Part shown: positions 33,490 through 42,235 of the stretch, in pieces
Position numbering within the stretch: the first letter of the stretch is position 1
Layout of the letters: each line of letters opens with the position of its first letter
Assembly: GCF_001940565.1 (NCBI RefSeq)
Contig: NZ_LTDM01000002.1
Span: 1 to 64,000, forward strand
Reading direction: 5' to 3'
DNA: 64,000 bases
Source of the DNA: Tissierella creatinophila DSM 6911
GTDB taxonomy: Bacteria > Bacillota > Clostridia > Tissierellales > Tissierellaceae
Position numbers and translations under genes: made by a program
Notes under the pieces: generated by a model
Database searches by the model: none
What the model saw: the letters and a program-made list of their open reading frames with translations, nothing else
Told to the model about the DNA's origin: nothing

Positions 33490-36399
33490 TTGAATTTTGA
33501 AATAGGTAAAATATATAATGGCTTTAAACTTTTAGAAGAAAAGAATGTTAAAGAAGTAAATTCTATCTCAAGGCTTTTCACTCATGAAAAAACTGGTGCA
33601 AAGCTTATTTATTTATCAAATGAAGACAATAATAAAGTATTTACTATAGGATTTAGAACACCACCAGAAGATAGCACCGGAGTTCCTCATATAATTGAAC
33701 ACTCAGTTTTATCTGGTTCTACAAAATATAGAACAAAAGAACCATTTATGGATTTGATAAAGGGTTCACTTCAAACTTTTTTAAATGCTATGACCTACCC
33801 TGATAAAACAATTTATCCTGTAGCAAGTAGAAACGATAAAGACTTTCAAAATTTAATGGATGTATATCTTGATTCAGTATTCAACCCTAGGATTTATGAA
33901 ATGCCTGAAATATTTATGCAAGAAGGTTGGCATTATGAAATCATGGATAAAGATAGCCCTATAGAATATAAAGGGGTAGTTTACAATGAAATGCGTGGAG
34001 CATATTCTTCAGCAGAATCTCTTTTAGGTGAAAGAATATCTCAATCACTATTTCCTGATACGATCTATAGACACTCTTCAGGGGGTGATCCATATATTAT
34101 ACCAGAGCTAACGCATGAGAACTTCTTAAAGTTTCATACTAAATACTATCATCCTTCAAATAGTTATATTTATCTATATGGAGATGGAGATGTATTAGAA
34201 CATCTATCATATATCGATAAAGAATATTTAAGTAATTTTGATAAAAAAGAAATAGATACAGAAATACCAATTCAAAATGCTATAAAAAACGATTTAGTAG
34301 AATACTATCCTATAGCTCAAGATGAAAGTGATGAAAATAAAGACTATCTATCTTTAAATTTCGTAATTGGTAAAGCAACTGATAAAAAAGATAGTTTGAT
34401 GAATGAAATATTAAATGATGTGCTTATAAACTCTACTGCAGGCCCTATAAAAGAAGCACTTTTAGATGCTGGAATTGGAGAAGATATAATAGGTTCTTCA
34501 TCTGGAGGCATTCAGCCTGCCTTCAGTATAATAGCTAAAAATGCAAGCGAAAACCAAAAAGATAAGTTTAAAGAAGTAATATTTAATACTTTAAACAAAC
34601 TCATAAAAGAAGGTATAGATAAAAAGTTAATAGAAGCTACCATAAATAAATTAGAATATAGTTTAAGGGAAGCTGGTGGATATGCTACAGTAGGTATAGT
34701 CTATGGTTTTAATATATTTGACACATGGCTATATGATGGAGATCCTCTAGCTAATTTAGAATATGAAGAAACTATTAAATTTTTTAGAGAAGCTTTAAAA
34801 ACAAATTACTATGAAGACTATATACAAAAAAACTTTATAGAAAACAATCATCAATCTCTAGTAATTTTAAAACCTCAAAAAGGGCTTGCTGAAGAAAAAG
34901 ATAAAATAATAGAAGAACAACTAGCCTCCTATAAGGCCTCATTAACCGCTGATGAACTAGATGCATTGATAGAGGAAAATAAGGCACTTGAAAAATTTCA
35001 GCTTTCTGAAGATACTATAGAAGATAAAAATACTATACCAAAACTTTTAATAGAAGATGTAAATAATAAACCTTTACAAATAGATCAAGATATATACGAA
35101 AAAGATGTTACAATACTTCATCACGACTTATTTACAAGTGGAATTATTTATTTAGATTTAGTGTTTGATTTAAAACACATAGAAAAAGATTTGGTGCCCT
35201 ATGTAAGCTTATTGGCTCAAATAGTAGGAAGTGTAGATACTAAAAACTATAGCTATGGAGATCTATCTAATGAAATCTATATAAATACTGGCGGAATCTA
35301 TCTAAATATATCTGCCCTATCAGATAAGAAGAGCGATGATTTCTATCCTAAATTAATGTTAACAAGTAAGGTAATAAGACAGAAAACTACTGAACTTTTT
35401 AATCTTATTAAAGAACTTATAACAAATACAAAACTTGAAGATAAAAAGAGGATAAAAGAAATAATAAATCAAATAAAATCTAGAATTGAAATGAATATAT
35501 ACAGTTCTGGTCATGCAGTAGCTTCTGGAAGAGTGACATCATATTTTTCTAAACCAGGTAAATACTTAGAACTCATATCTGGCCTTGATTTCTTATGGTT
35601 TATTGAAGATTTAGCTCAAAACTTTGACGACAAATCTGATAGCATATTAGAAAATCTTCAAAAAGCTTATGATTTAGTATTTAATAAAAATGGTTTAATA
35701 GTAAATGTTACAGGTGAAAAAGAGGATTTAGAACTAGTAAAGAAAAACTTAAATATTGTAAAAGATGTATTAAACGAAGAAAAATATGAAGAAAAGATTA
35801 TAGATTTAAGTGTAGAAAAGTTAAATGAGGGTATTCTATCTTCATCCAATGTTCAATATGTTTCTAAAGGATATAATTTAAAACAATTAGGATACGAATA
35901 CAATGGAAATATGTCGGTTCTTTCTACTATACTAAGTAGAGACTATCTTCATAACTGGATTCGTGCAAAGGGTGGAGCATATGGTGCGGGTATAAGTTTT
36001 AATCTTAAAGGTGATGTATCAACTTACTCATATAGAGATCCCAACCTTGTAGAAACACTTAAAGTATATGATAATTTAGGTGAATATCTTAAAAATCTAA
36101 TTTTAACTAAAGATGATCTTACAAATTATATAATAGGAACTATGAATAAACTAGATCCACCACTAACTGCTTCTCAAAAAGGACAAATTGGTCTTAGCAG
36201 ATATATAACCCATTTAGAATATGGAGATGTAAAAAAACAAATGGAAGAAGTTTTATCTACTACTGAAGAACAAATTAAGTCCTACGCAAAATTACTTGAA
36301 AAAATAATGCAACAAAATTATCTATGTGTATTTGGAAATGAAACAAAAATAAAGCAAAATAAAGATGTATTTTTAAATTTAGTACCACTAAAAAAATAA
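33490..36399 (+). CDS. M16C-family zinc metallopeptidase (presequence protease-like)
   Basis: 969 aa from TTG 33490, with AGGAGG 7 nt upstream. The inverted zinc motif HIIEH is at residues 67-71 within PHIIEHSVLSGSTKY. Further conserved parts are MDLIKGSLQTFLNAMTYPD and YKGVVYNEMRGAYSS (third zinc ligand region) and, in the C-terminal half, a second M16-like pair with RDYLHNWIRAKGGAYGAG. Members are cytosolic (or organellar in eukaryotes) clam-shell peptidases that degrade peptides of about 10-65 residues. Complete and of the usual length. Single gene. Confidence 0.93.
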   Translation: MNFEIGKIYNGFKLLEEKNVKEVNSISRLFTHEKTGAKLIYLSNEDNNKVFTIGFRTPPEDSTGVPHIIEHSVLSGSTKYRTKEPFMDLIKGSLQTFLNAMTYPDKTIYPVASRNDKDFQNLMDVYLDSVFNPRIYEMPEIFMQEGWHYEIMDKDSPIEYKGVVYNEMRGAYSSAESLLGERISQSLFPDTIYRHSSGGDPYIIPELTHENFLKFHTKYYHPSNSYIYLYGDGDVLEHLSYIDKEYLSNFDKKEIDTEIPIQNAIKNDLVEYYPIAQDESDENKDYLSLNFVIGKATDKKDSLMNEILNDVLINSTAGPIKEALLDAGIGEDIIGSSSGGIQPAFSIIAKNASENQKDKFKEVIFNTLNKLIKEGIDKKLIEATINKLEYSLREAGGYATVGIVYGFNIFDTWLYDGDPLANLEYEETIKFFREALKTNYYEDYIQKNFIENNHQSLVILKPQKGLAEEKDKIIEEQLASYKASLTADELDALIEENKALEKFQLSEDTIEDKNTIPKLLIEDVNNKPLQIDQDIYEKDVTILHHDLFTSGIIYLDLVFDLKHIEKDLVPYVSLLAQIVGSVDTKNYSYGDLSNEIYINTGGIYLNISALSDKKSDDFYPKLMLTSKVIRQKTTELFNLIKELITNTKLEDKKRIKEIINQIKSRIEMNIYSSGHAVASGRVTSYFSKPGKYLELISGLDFLWFIEDLAQNFDDKSDSILENLQKAYDLVFNKNGLIVNVTGEKEDLELVKKNLNIVKDVLNEEKYEEKIIDLSVEKLNEGILSSSNVQYVSKGYNLKQLGYEYNGNMSVLSTILSRDYLHNWIRAKGGAYGAGISFNLKGDVSTYSYRDPNLVETLKVYDNLGEYLKNLILTKDDLTNYIIGTMNKLDPPLTASQKGQIGLSRYITHLEYGDVKKQMEEVLSTTEEQIKSYAKLLEKIMQQNYLCVFGNETKIKQNKDVFLNLVPLKK

Positions 36400-36406
36400 A
36401 GATATC

Positions 36407-36436
36407 AAAATGAGCGATAAAATTATCGCTCATTTT
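36407..36436. terminator. Bidirectional terminator between the M16C peptidase gene and ilvA
   Basis: A perfect 14-bp stem AAAATGAGCGATAA (36407-36420) with 36423-36436 and T/A runs on both sides. Confidence 0.85.
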
Positions 36437-36447
36437 GTTAAGTAAAA

Positions 36448-37659
36448 TTAATGTCCCATATTAAGTCTGTTTATTTCATATCCTTCTTTATTTAAGGCTT
36501 CTATAATCTTTTCTATATGTTCTTCACCATTTGTCTCTGCCGTTACTTGAAGTTCAACATCGTGAAATCTATCAAGGTTTTTAAACTGATTGTGATCAAG
36601 TTTTATTACATTGGCATTTGAATCTGCCAATATTTGTGAAACATTTACAAGTTGTCCTGGCTTATCTGGAAGACTTATTGAGAAGCTAAATATTCTACCC
36701 CTTTGTATGAGCCCTTTACTTATCATTGAAGAAATAGTTAAAACATCTATATTGCCTCCACTTACTATAGCTACTATTTTCTTTCCCTTAGCTTTTATCT
36801 TTTTAAGTCCTGCCACAGCTAATATCCCAGCATTCTCAGCTATAATCTTATGTTTTTCTACCAATAGTAAAAATGACTCCATAAGTTCATAATCAGAAAC
36901 TGTTATTATTTCATCTACATATTTACATATATAGTCAAAGTTTACATCCCCTATTTTCTTTACGGCCGCTCCATCTGCTATTGTAATGGCTTCATCTAAT
37001 TCTACAATCTTTCCCTCTTCCATACATTTACTTGCACATGCTGCACCTTCTGGTTCAACCCCTATTATCTTTACTTCTGGGTTTTTGAGTTTAGCTGCTG
37101 CAGCAATCCCAGAAACTAGTCCTCCTCCCCCTAGAGGTACTAATATTATATCTGTATCGGGAAGTTCTTCTAACACTTCTAATGCAATACTACCTTGACC
37201 TTCTATTATATCTTCATCATTAAATGGATGTATAAAAGTATATCCACATTCTTGTTGAAGCTCTAAAGCCTTCTTATGAGCATCATCATATACTTCTCCA
37301 TGTAAAACTACTTCTGCCCCATATTCTCTCGTTGCCTGCACCTTTATTAAAGGAGTATATTTAGGCATTACAATTGTGGATTTGAGACCTAATTTTTGGG
37401 CAGCTAATGCTACCCCTTGAGCATGATTGCCCGCAGATGATGATATTACGCCTTTTTCTTTTTCTTCTTTAGGGAGTTTTGATATTTTATTATAGGCTCC
37501 CCTTATTTTAAATGATCCTGTTCTTTGCAAGTTTTCAGGTTTTATAAAAACTTCATTTCCAGTTTCTTTTGAAAATATTGTGCTATATATAAGTTCTGTC
37601 CTAGTAATTACTGTTCCAAGTCTTTCTCTAGCTTCCATAAAATCATATAATCTTAACAT
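36448..37659 (-). CDS. ilvA: Threonine ammonia-lyase (threonine dehydratase)
   Basis: 403 aa. PLP enzyme of fold type II that deaminates threonine to 2-oxobutyrate, the first step to isoleucine. PLP-Lys region QRTGSFKIRGAYNKI, SSSAGNHAQGVALAA, glycine loop LVPLGGGGLVSGIAAAA, and a C-terminal ACT domain (about 325-400, FSFSISLPDKPGQLVNVSQI) that binds regulatory amino acid. AAGGAG precedes the ATG. A T-box leader with features pointing to tRNA-Ile lies upstream, which favours a biosynthetic (ilvA) over a catabolic (tdcB) role. Confidence 0.92.
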   Translation of the reverse strand: MLRLYDFMEARERLGTVITRTELIYSTIFSKETGNEVFIKPENLQRTGSFKIRGAYNKISKLPKEEKEKGVISSSAGNHAQGVALAAQKLGLKSTIVMPKYTPLIKVQATREYGAEVVLHGEVYDDAHKKALELQQECGYTFIHPFNDEDIIEGQGSIALEVLEELPDTDIILVPLGGGGLVSGIAAAAKLKNPEVKIIGVEPEGAACASKCMEEGKIVELDEAITIADGAAVKKIGDVNFDYICKYVDEIITVSDYELMESFLLLVEKHKIIAENAGILAVAGLKKIKAKGKKIVAIVSGGNIDVLTISSMISKGLIQRGRIFSFSISLPDKPGQLVNVSQILADSNANVIKLDHNQFKNLDRFHDVELQVTAETNGEEHIEKIIEALNKEGYEINRLNMGH

Positions 37660-37682
37660 CTACTCAGCTCCTTTTTAGCATT

Positions 37683-37976
37683 AAAAAATCCCTAGTATAT
37701 AAAAATATACTAGGGACGAGATTATCGTGGTACCACCCATGTTTACACTTAGTTTAAGTGCCTTTAAGGCCCAAAGATTTTACTTTTAGCCCGAGCCATA
37801 TAACGGTGGCGCATCTTTAAAAAAAGATTACCGATAAAAACTACTTTTAATATTTCGTCTTTATAGCCTTAGAGGGATCATTATACATCTTTAATACTGA
37901 TTCTCACCAAGTATCAGCTCTCTGTAATTAAATTTTTTGTACTTTTATCTCTAAGATAACTTTTGTTTATTAAATT
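37683..37976 (-). promoter_or_regulatory. T-box leader of ilvA, probably isoleucine-responsive
   Basis: Minus-strand leader of about 290 nt. The antiterminator carries the T-box sequence GGGTGGTACCACG (37738-37726) with bulge UGGU, whose last U would pair with discriminator A, as in tRNA-Ile. A stem I with the AGAGA/TCCCTCT base and GGTGAGAATC segment is recognisable. A candidate specifier ATC (Ile) is at 37878-37876. The leader ends in a terminator: an 11-bp stem CCCTAGTATAT (about 37690-37715) followed by T6. Uncharged tRNA would favour read-through into ilvA. Confidence 0.88.
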
Positions 37977-37982
37977 ATTATT

Positions 37983-38011
37983 ATCTTATTACATTTTATT
38001 CTAAATTGCAA
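37983..38011 (-). promoter_or_regulatory. Housekeeping promoter of the T-box/ilvA transcript
   Basis: TTGCAA (38011-38006), 17-bp spacer, TAAGAT (37988-37983) on the minus strand, just before the T-box stem I. Confidence 0.6.
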
Positions 38012-38069
38012 GAGTTTTTTAAAATAAATTGATTTTTCTTAAATATTGGATTATTATATTAACTCTATA

Positions 38070-38933
38070 CTATTTAAATATAGAGTTAAAGAAGTTTTTT
38101 ATAGCATCTAATATCCTTTGAAGAAGAGACTTTACTTCTTCATTATTTTTTATTGTATCATCTAATTTATTTCCTATGTCTTTAAGCTGATCTTTTATGG
38201 TTTGGGTATTTAAGTCAAGATTTGTTATTTTTTCCATAAGTCCACCAATCTTTTGAATTTGATCAGTGTTTAGATTTATATTTAGATTACCTGCAATCTC
38301 TATTATAATCTTCTTAATTTCTTCTGGGTCTTTTACATTCTTTTCTATTACCTCTTCTTTTACTTTTTTAACTAATTCTGCCGCCTTATCTTTTCCAACT
38401 TCTTCTCCTAGCTCTCCAACTCTTACAACTTCCTCATTGGCTACCTTTTTTTGCTCTTCACTTATTTTCTCACCAGTTGCCTGCTCAAATGCCTTCATAA
38501 CTCCTGTAAGAGCTCCTGTACCTGACACTGGAAAAGGTGCTGCTGTTATTATCTTAGCATTTTTAACTCCTGCTGTAACAAGTGCATTGGCATACATCTC
38601 TTTTGTAACCCAAGATATATTATAAGTTTCAACTTCTATTCCAGAACCCTCTTCCAATAGTTCTACATAAGCTGAACTCATGGTAATCTTACCAAGCTGT
38701 GCTTCAGTAGCTACTCCTTCCAAATACTTTCTTTCTTCCTGATTGTTTACTTCTATTATCTTAACATCTTTTTCATTTACTTTAAAAATTTCTAATATCT
38801 GCTTTCTTTGGGCATCATCTAAGTTTTTTCCAAGTGTCACTACCTTATCGCTATCTGCATATACAAAGCTACCAAATATAAATATAAATGATAAAATCAT
38901 ACTTATATTTCTTAGTGTTTTACTTTTTTTCAT
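38070..38933 (-). CDS. Secreted DUF1002 protein (YpuA-like)
   Basis: 287 aa. A signal peptide (MKKSKTLRNISMILSFIFIF then GSFVYADSDK) directs export, with probable cleavage after YA-D. The DUF1002 domain includes VVTLGKNLDDAQRKQILEIF, NISWVTKEMYANALVTAGVK and IITAAPFPVSGTGALTGVMK. The C-terminal 120 residues are a long charged helix, ending with a short amphipathic segment, ILDAIKNFFNSIF. Function unknown. AGAGGTGG precedes the ATG. The next minus-strand gene upstream encodes an unrelated lipoprotein. Confidence 0.85.
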   Translation of the reverse strand: MKKSKTLRNISMILSFIFIFGSFVYADSDKVVTLGKNLDDAQRKQILEIFKVNEKDVKIIEVNNQEERKYLEGVATEAQLGKITMSSAYVELLEEGSGIEVETYNISWVTKEMYANALVTAGVKNAKIITAAPFPVSGTGALTGVMKAFEQATGEKISEEQKKVANEEVVRVGELGEEVGKDKAAELVKKVKEEVIEKNVKDPEEIKKIIIEIAGNLNINLNTDQIQKIGGLMEKITNLDLNTQTIKDQLKDIGNKLDDTIKNNEEVKSLLQRILDAIKNFFNSIFK

Positions 38934-39006
38934 CTTTCCACCTCTTTTAATATTTTGGTTAATGTTGCTATCTCTTATTTTATCATAAAGTCTCTATTAA
39001 TGATAT

Positions 39007-39558
39007 TTATTTTCCAATATTAAAAGTTTCCATTATTCTTGGTACTTCTTCTACCATTTTACTAACCGTATTAAAATGTTCTTTATTTTCTTCTTTTAAT
39101 AATTCGTCTGTAGGTTCCATAGCTGGTAAATAGCAATAAGTCTTTCCATCATGTTCCATTATATATGTTAAAAGAGGATCTTCCCATTCTTCTTTTTTTA
39201 TTTTTTCATCTAGTATAATAATAGTAAATATATTTCCAGAAATATCATTTATATCAAAGTTAAAACTTACACTTTTACTCATTTCATCCATCCAAATTCC
39301 ATTTTCGACCCTATAACTATCTTTCCACCACGAAGGAATTTCTAAGTTAAAACCATATTCTTCATTTTTATATATAATCTTTCCTTTTCCAGAAGTATCT
39401 ACTGTAGGCTCATTAATATCCTTTTCTTTATCTTTATCTTTATCTATGTCGTTTTTTACTACTCCATCTACACCCGTCTTATCATCTACATCTTTACTGC
39501 ACCCACTTATCAAAGATACACTAACACTTAATAACAATATTATAAATAGCTTTTTCAT
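39007..39558 (-). CDS. Hypothetical lipoprotein
   Basis: 183 aa. Signal peptide with lipobox SLISGC (Cys about residue 20), then an acidic/basic linker made largely of D, K and E (KNDIDKDKDKEKDIN), then a globular domain starting GKIIYKNEEYGFNLEIPSWW. The motif of 'YGFSLEIPxSW' style is seen in several Firmicute surface lipoproteins of unknown function. Likely anchored outside the membrane. GGGGG precedes the ATG. It lies 73 nt upstream of the DUF1002 gene. Confidence 0.75.
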   Translation of the reverse strand: MKKLFIILLLSVSVSLISGCSKDVDDKTGVDGVVKNDIDKDKDKEKDINEPTVDTSGKGKIIYKNEEYGFNLEIPSWWKDSYRVENGIWMDEMSKSVSFNFDINDISGNIFTIIILDEKIKKEEWEDPLLTYIMEHDGKTYCYLPAMEPTDELLKEENKEHFNTVSKMVEEVPRIMETFNIGK

Positions 39559-39714
39559 GAAAAATTCCCCCTAGATAATAACCCATAATTTAAATATTCT
39601 TAACTATAGTTTACCCAATATATGGCTTTTATTTCTTTTAACTTTATATTATATTTAACATACTTTAATAGTAGAACTAGCTATTAATATTGTTCACCAT
39701 CACTTAAATAACAA

Positions 39715-39768
39715 ATGCATATAGAAATCCATTTTGCTATCAATTTACCAATGGATTTCTATATGCAT
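39715..39768 (-). terminator. Terminator of iadA
   Basis: A perfect 19-bp stem (39715-39733 with 39750-39768, arms ATGCATATAGAAATCCATT and complement) with a 16-nt loop, 30 nt after the iadA stop. Confidence 0.8.
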
Positions 39769-39797
39769 AATTTAAAATTAATTATACTACTGTGTTT

Positions 39798-40940
39798 CTA
39801 TTCATAAGTTCCCTTTACTATTATTTTAGAATCATTCATCATCAATTTACCTTTAGATATTACTGAAACTAATTCTATATCTTTATTTAGCATCAATAAA
39901 TCTGCATCTGAACTTTCTTTTATTATCCCTTTTTTAGGATATAAACTTAATGCCTTTGCAACATTTGTAGTAAAAAACATCAATGCTTCTTGGAGGTCAA
40001 AATTTTCTTCTTTTGCCATTTTAGTTAATTCTAATAATAGATCTTTTACTGAGGATACTCCTATTCTCAATAAATTTCCATATTCATCATAATCTGAAAA
40101 GCTTCCATATCCATCAGAACTTATAGTTATATTTTCTAAAGGTACTCCTTTTTCTTTAGCCTGTTTTATAACTTTTCTTGGTGATAATTCATCGGACATT
40201 CCACATGTTAGATCAATTATTCCACCTTTTTTTGCATACTCAAAACTTTCCATCAATAGTTCTTTTTTTCTGTTCACATGAGTAGGTCTTATAGTTCTAA
40301 TTGGTATTTCAGTCTTTTCTAAAACCCTATTTACTATTCCTAGTCCATCTTCACCATCTCCCATGTGAGCTACCACTATGCCTGCCTTACCTGAAAGCAT
40401 TCCTGCAATCCTAGCATCAGATGCCAGATGAGCTAGTTCATCTTCACTTAAACTTGAAGATCTATGATCTGAAAGAGCTATCTTTACCCCTATTATTTCT
40501 TCTAAAAATGTTATATCTTTTTTAACTTCCCCTGTCAATGTAGGTGATGGATAACTATAAGCACCGGTGTGAACATAAACAGATACGCCTTCTTCTTTTA
40601 ACGCTTTAGCCTTAGCAACTAGATTTTCTACACTTCGAGTAGTAGAATCTGTACCCATAAGTCCTATAGCTGTTGTTATACCCCCTTCAATTAATTTAGA
40701 AAGTGTAATCTCTGGCACTCTAGTTTTAAAGCTACCTTCCCCACCTCCACCAGTTATATGAACATGATTGTCAATTAGTCCTGGGGTTAATATCTTATCT
40801 TTACCATCTATAACTTTTATCTTTTCACTAAATTTTTCTATATTGTCTTCTATTAAGCTTATCTTTTCATTTACAATTAATACATCTTTTTCTCCAATAT
40901 ACTCTGGAGAATAAACTTGTACATTTTTTATTAATAACAT
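39798..40940 (-). CDS. iadA: Beta-aspartyl (isoaspartyl) dipeptidase
   Basis: 380 aa, amidohydrolase superfamily. The metal-binding HxH is in TPGLIDNHVHITGGGGEGSF (about residues 55-75, GGGGEG being the family hallmark). Further motifs are VVAHMGDGEDGLG, IRTIRPTHVNRKKEL and ITISSDGYGSFSDYDEYG (catalytic Asp region). It splits beta-aspartyl dipeptides left from protein repair and turnover or from cyanophycin-like sources. Single gene. GGATGGAG precedes the ATG. Confidence 0.94.
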   Translation of the reverse strand: MLLIKNVQVYSPEYIGEKDVLIVNEKISLIEDNIEKFSEKIKVIDGKDKILTPGLIDNHVHITGGGGEGSFKTRVPEITLSKLIEGGITTAIGLMGTDSTTRSVENLVAKAKALKEEGVSVYVHTGAYSYPSPTLTGEVKKDITFLEEIIGVKIALSDHRSSSLSEDELAHLASDARIAGMLSGKAGIVVAHMGDGEDGLGIVNRVLEKTEIPIRTIRPTHVNRKKELLMESFEYAKKGGIIDLTCGMSDELSPRKVIKQAKEKGVPLENITISSDGYGSFSDYDEYGNLLRIGVSSVKDLLLELTKMAKEENFDLQEALMFFTTNVAKALSLYPKKGIIKESSDADLLMLNKDIELVSVISKGKLMMNDSKIIVKGTYE

Positions 40941-40980
40941 AAGTCCACTCCATCCTTTATTATTTTCAAACCCAAATCGT

Positions 40981-41397
40981 TTAATTTTCTTTTTGTTTGC
41001 TTTTATTGATTTTTTTATTAATTTCTTCTAATAATTTTTCATCGTATTCCCCAAATAAATCTTTCAATTTTTCTTTGGCTTTTGTCTTAGCATCTTCATC
41101 TATATAAAAAGCTACCATTACTATAGCTGCCATTAAAATTCCTAAATCATCAGTATAGCCTGCAAGTGGTATCATATCAGGCACCAAGTCTATGGGCAAA
41201 ATAAAATATCCTAAAGAACCGATTACTACATTTTTTAACTTGCGAGGCAATTTAGGATTTTGTAATGTATAAAATAATAGCAAGCCTACATATACAACGT
41301 TTATCCCTGCTGTCTTTGCATATTTAAATACTTTACCTAAAAACTCTTTCTCATCATAATGTTTTTTATATTTTTCTATTTCATTTGACTTCTTCAT
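40981..41397 (-). CDS. YkvA-family membrane protein (DUF1232), second copy
   Basis: 138 aa. The DUF1232 core LGYFILPIDLVPDMIPLAGYTDD keeps the canonical P-x-D-x-x-P-D-x-x-P pattern, unlike the diverged copy at 27344. A charged N-terminus and a long Lys/Glu-rich C-terminal tail flank the membrane hairpin. Function unknown; relatives occur in stress operons. CTGGAGG precedes the ATG. The gap to iadA is about 40 bp on the same strand, so co-transcription is possible. Confidence 0.82.
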   Translation of the reverse strand: MKKSNEIEKYKKHYDEKEFLGKVFKYAKTAGINVVYVGLLLFYTLQNPKLPRKLKNVVIGSLGYFILPIDLVPDMIPLAGYTDDLGILMAAIVMVAFYIDEDAKTKAKEKLKDLFGEYDEKLLEEINKKINKSKQKEN

Positions 41398-41474
41398 CTT
41401 TCTCTACCTCCAGTTTTATTATTATAGTTATAATATACCTATTTATTATGATTATATAACAAGTTTATACTTTA

Positions 41475-41576
41475 AAAAAGCTATACTCACTATTATAATA
41501 AGCATAGCTTTTTATTTTATATAATTGAAGCATTATAAATTTTCTCTATAGCAGTTCCTAGGGTATCATCAAATTC
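41475..41576. repeat. Direct repeat copy 1 (3' end of a lost paralogous gene plus terminator)
   Basis: Matches 47335-47450 in the same orientation; a 54-nt core (41524-41577) differs at 5 positions. On the minus strand both copies read FxDTLGTAIEKIYNASI and then stop, and most differences are synonymous, so both derive from coding DNA. An AAGCTATactc...AGCATAGCTT hairpin (about 41478-41512) follows. The upstream part of the gene is decayed. This entry also accounts for the 41398-41718 gap. Confidence 0.75.
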
Positions 41577-41718
41577 TTTTTAGCTCCATCTTGATCTGTA
41601 TTCGGCAATATAATAATAAACTCCTCTCAATCTTACTATTTCATAATAGTTCTTTTAAATTCCACGTTTTTAATGTAAAATAATAATATTAAAAACATAT
41701 AATATTTGGAGGTAAAAT

Positions 41719-41973
41719 ATGAAAAGAGTCGCAATAATATCCGCTATTCTAGAAGATCCTATTAATAATAATCATCAATTTAATGATGTAATTTCATCTT
41801 ATCAGCCTATAATACGTGGTAGAATGGGTATTCCATTTCATGATGAAGGCATTAGTGTTATTTCTATTACTGTAGTTGGTTCCTTAGATGAGATTAATAG
41901 TCTTACTGGAAAACTTGGTAACATTAGCAATATGAGTGTAAAAACCTCTATTTCAAAAAAAGAAATTATATAG
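41719..41973 (+). CDS. TM1266-family protein, putative [FeFe]-hydrogenase system regulator
   Basis: 84 aa. ACT/CopG-like small protein matching the family found beside hydE/F/G in anaerobes: MKRVAIISAILEDP at the start, YQPIIRGRMGIPFHDEGISV, and ISITVVGSLDEINSLTGKLG. The family is a presumed transcription regulator of hydrogenase genes; direct proof is limited. TTGGAGG precedes the ATG. The hydE start is 262 bp downstream with its own promoter-like sequence. Confidence 0.85.
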   Translation: MKRVAIISAILEDPINNNHQFNDVISSYQPIIRGRMGIPFHDEGISVISITVVGSLDEINSLTGKLGNISNMSVKTSISKKEII

Positions 41974-41988
41974 CATTGTATAATACTA

Positions 41989-42017
41989 TTGACATTGAAA
42001 GTATTTTCTGATAACTT
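41989..42017 (+). promoter_or_regulatory. Candidate promoter of hydEGF
   Basis: TTGACA (41989-41994, perfect -35), 17-bp spacer, TAACTT (42012-42017). It implies a leader of about 210 nt containing a further GCC/GGC hairpin near 42134-42165. Confidence 0.5.
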
Positions 42018-42027
42018 ATTAATAAGT
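42014..42027. promoter_or_regulatory. Palindromic operator candidate over the hydEGF -10 box
   Basis: ACTTATTAATAAGT is a perfect 14-bp palindrome overlapping the candidate -10. Its position suits a repressor site. The binding protein is unknown. Confidence 0.4.
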
Positions 42028-42235
42028 AACTTTCCAAGTAATTATTTTAATTTTTACTTGGCGAGTTCTTTAAAAAAACTATCACCTAAAGGAAAAGAGA
42101 AATCTAATCTATAAGGAAGTTATACTATCAATATGCCAAATTTTCTTTATTGAAAAAGGCATTTTTGTTATTGATTTTATTTACTTCTATGTTTACTAAA
42201 CAAGAAGTTTTTTATTTTTTTGAAAAGGAGTAAAT

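Noticed and set aside
41475-41660. GGDEF-domain origin of the repeated C-terminal peptide
   Set aside because: The text IILPNTDQDGAKK in copy 1 is suggestive only after a frameshift, and the final peptide does not match GGDEF ends; origin left open.
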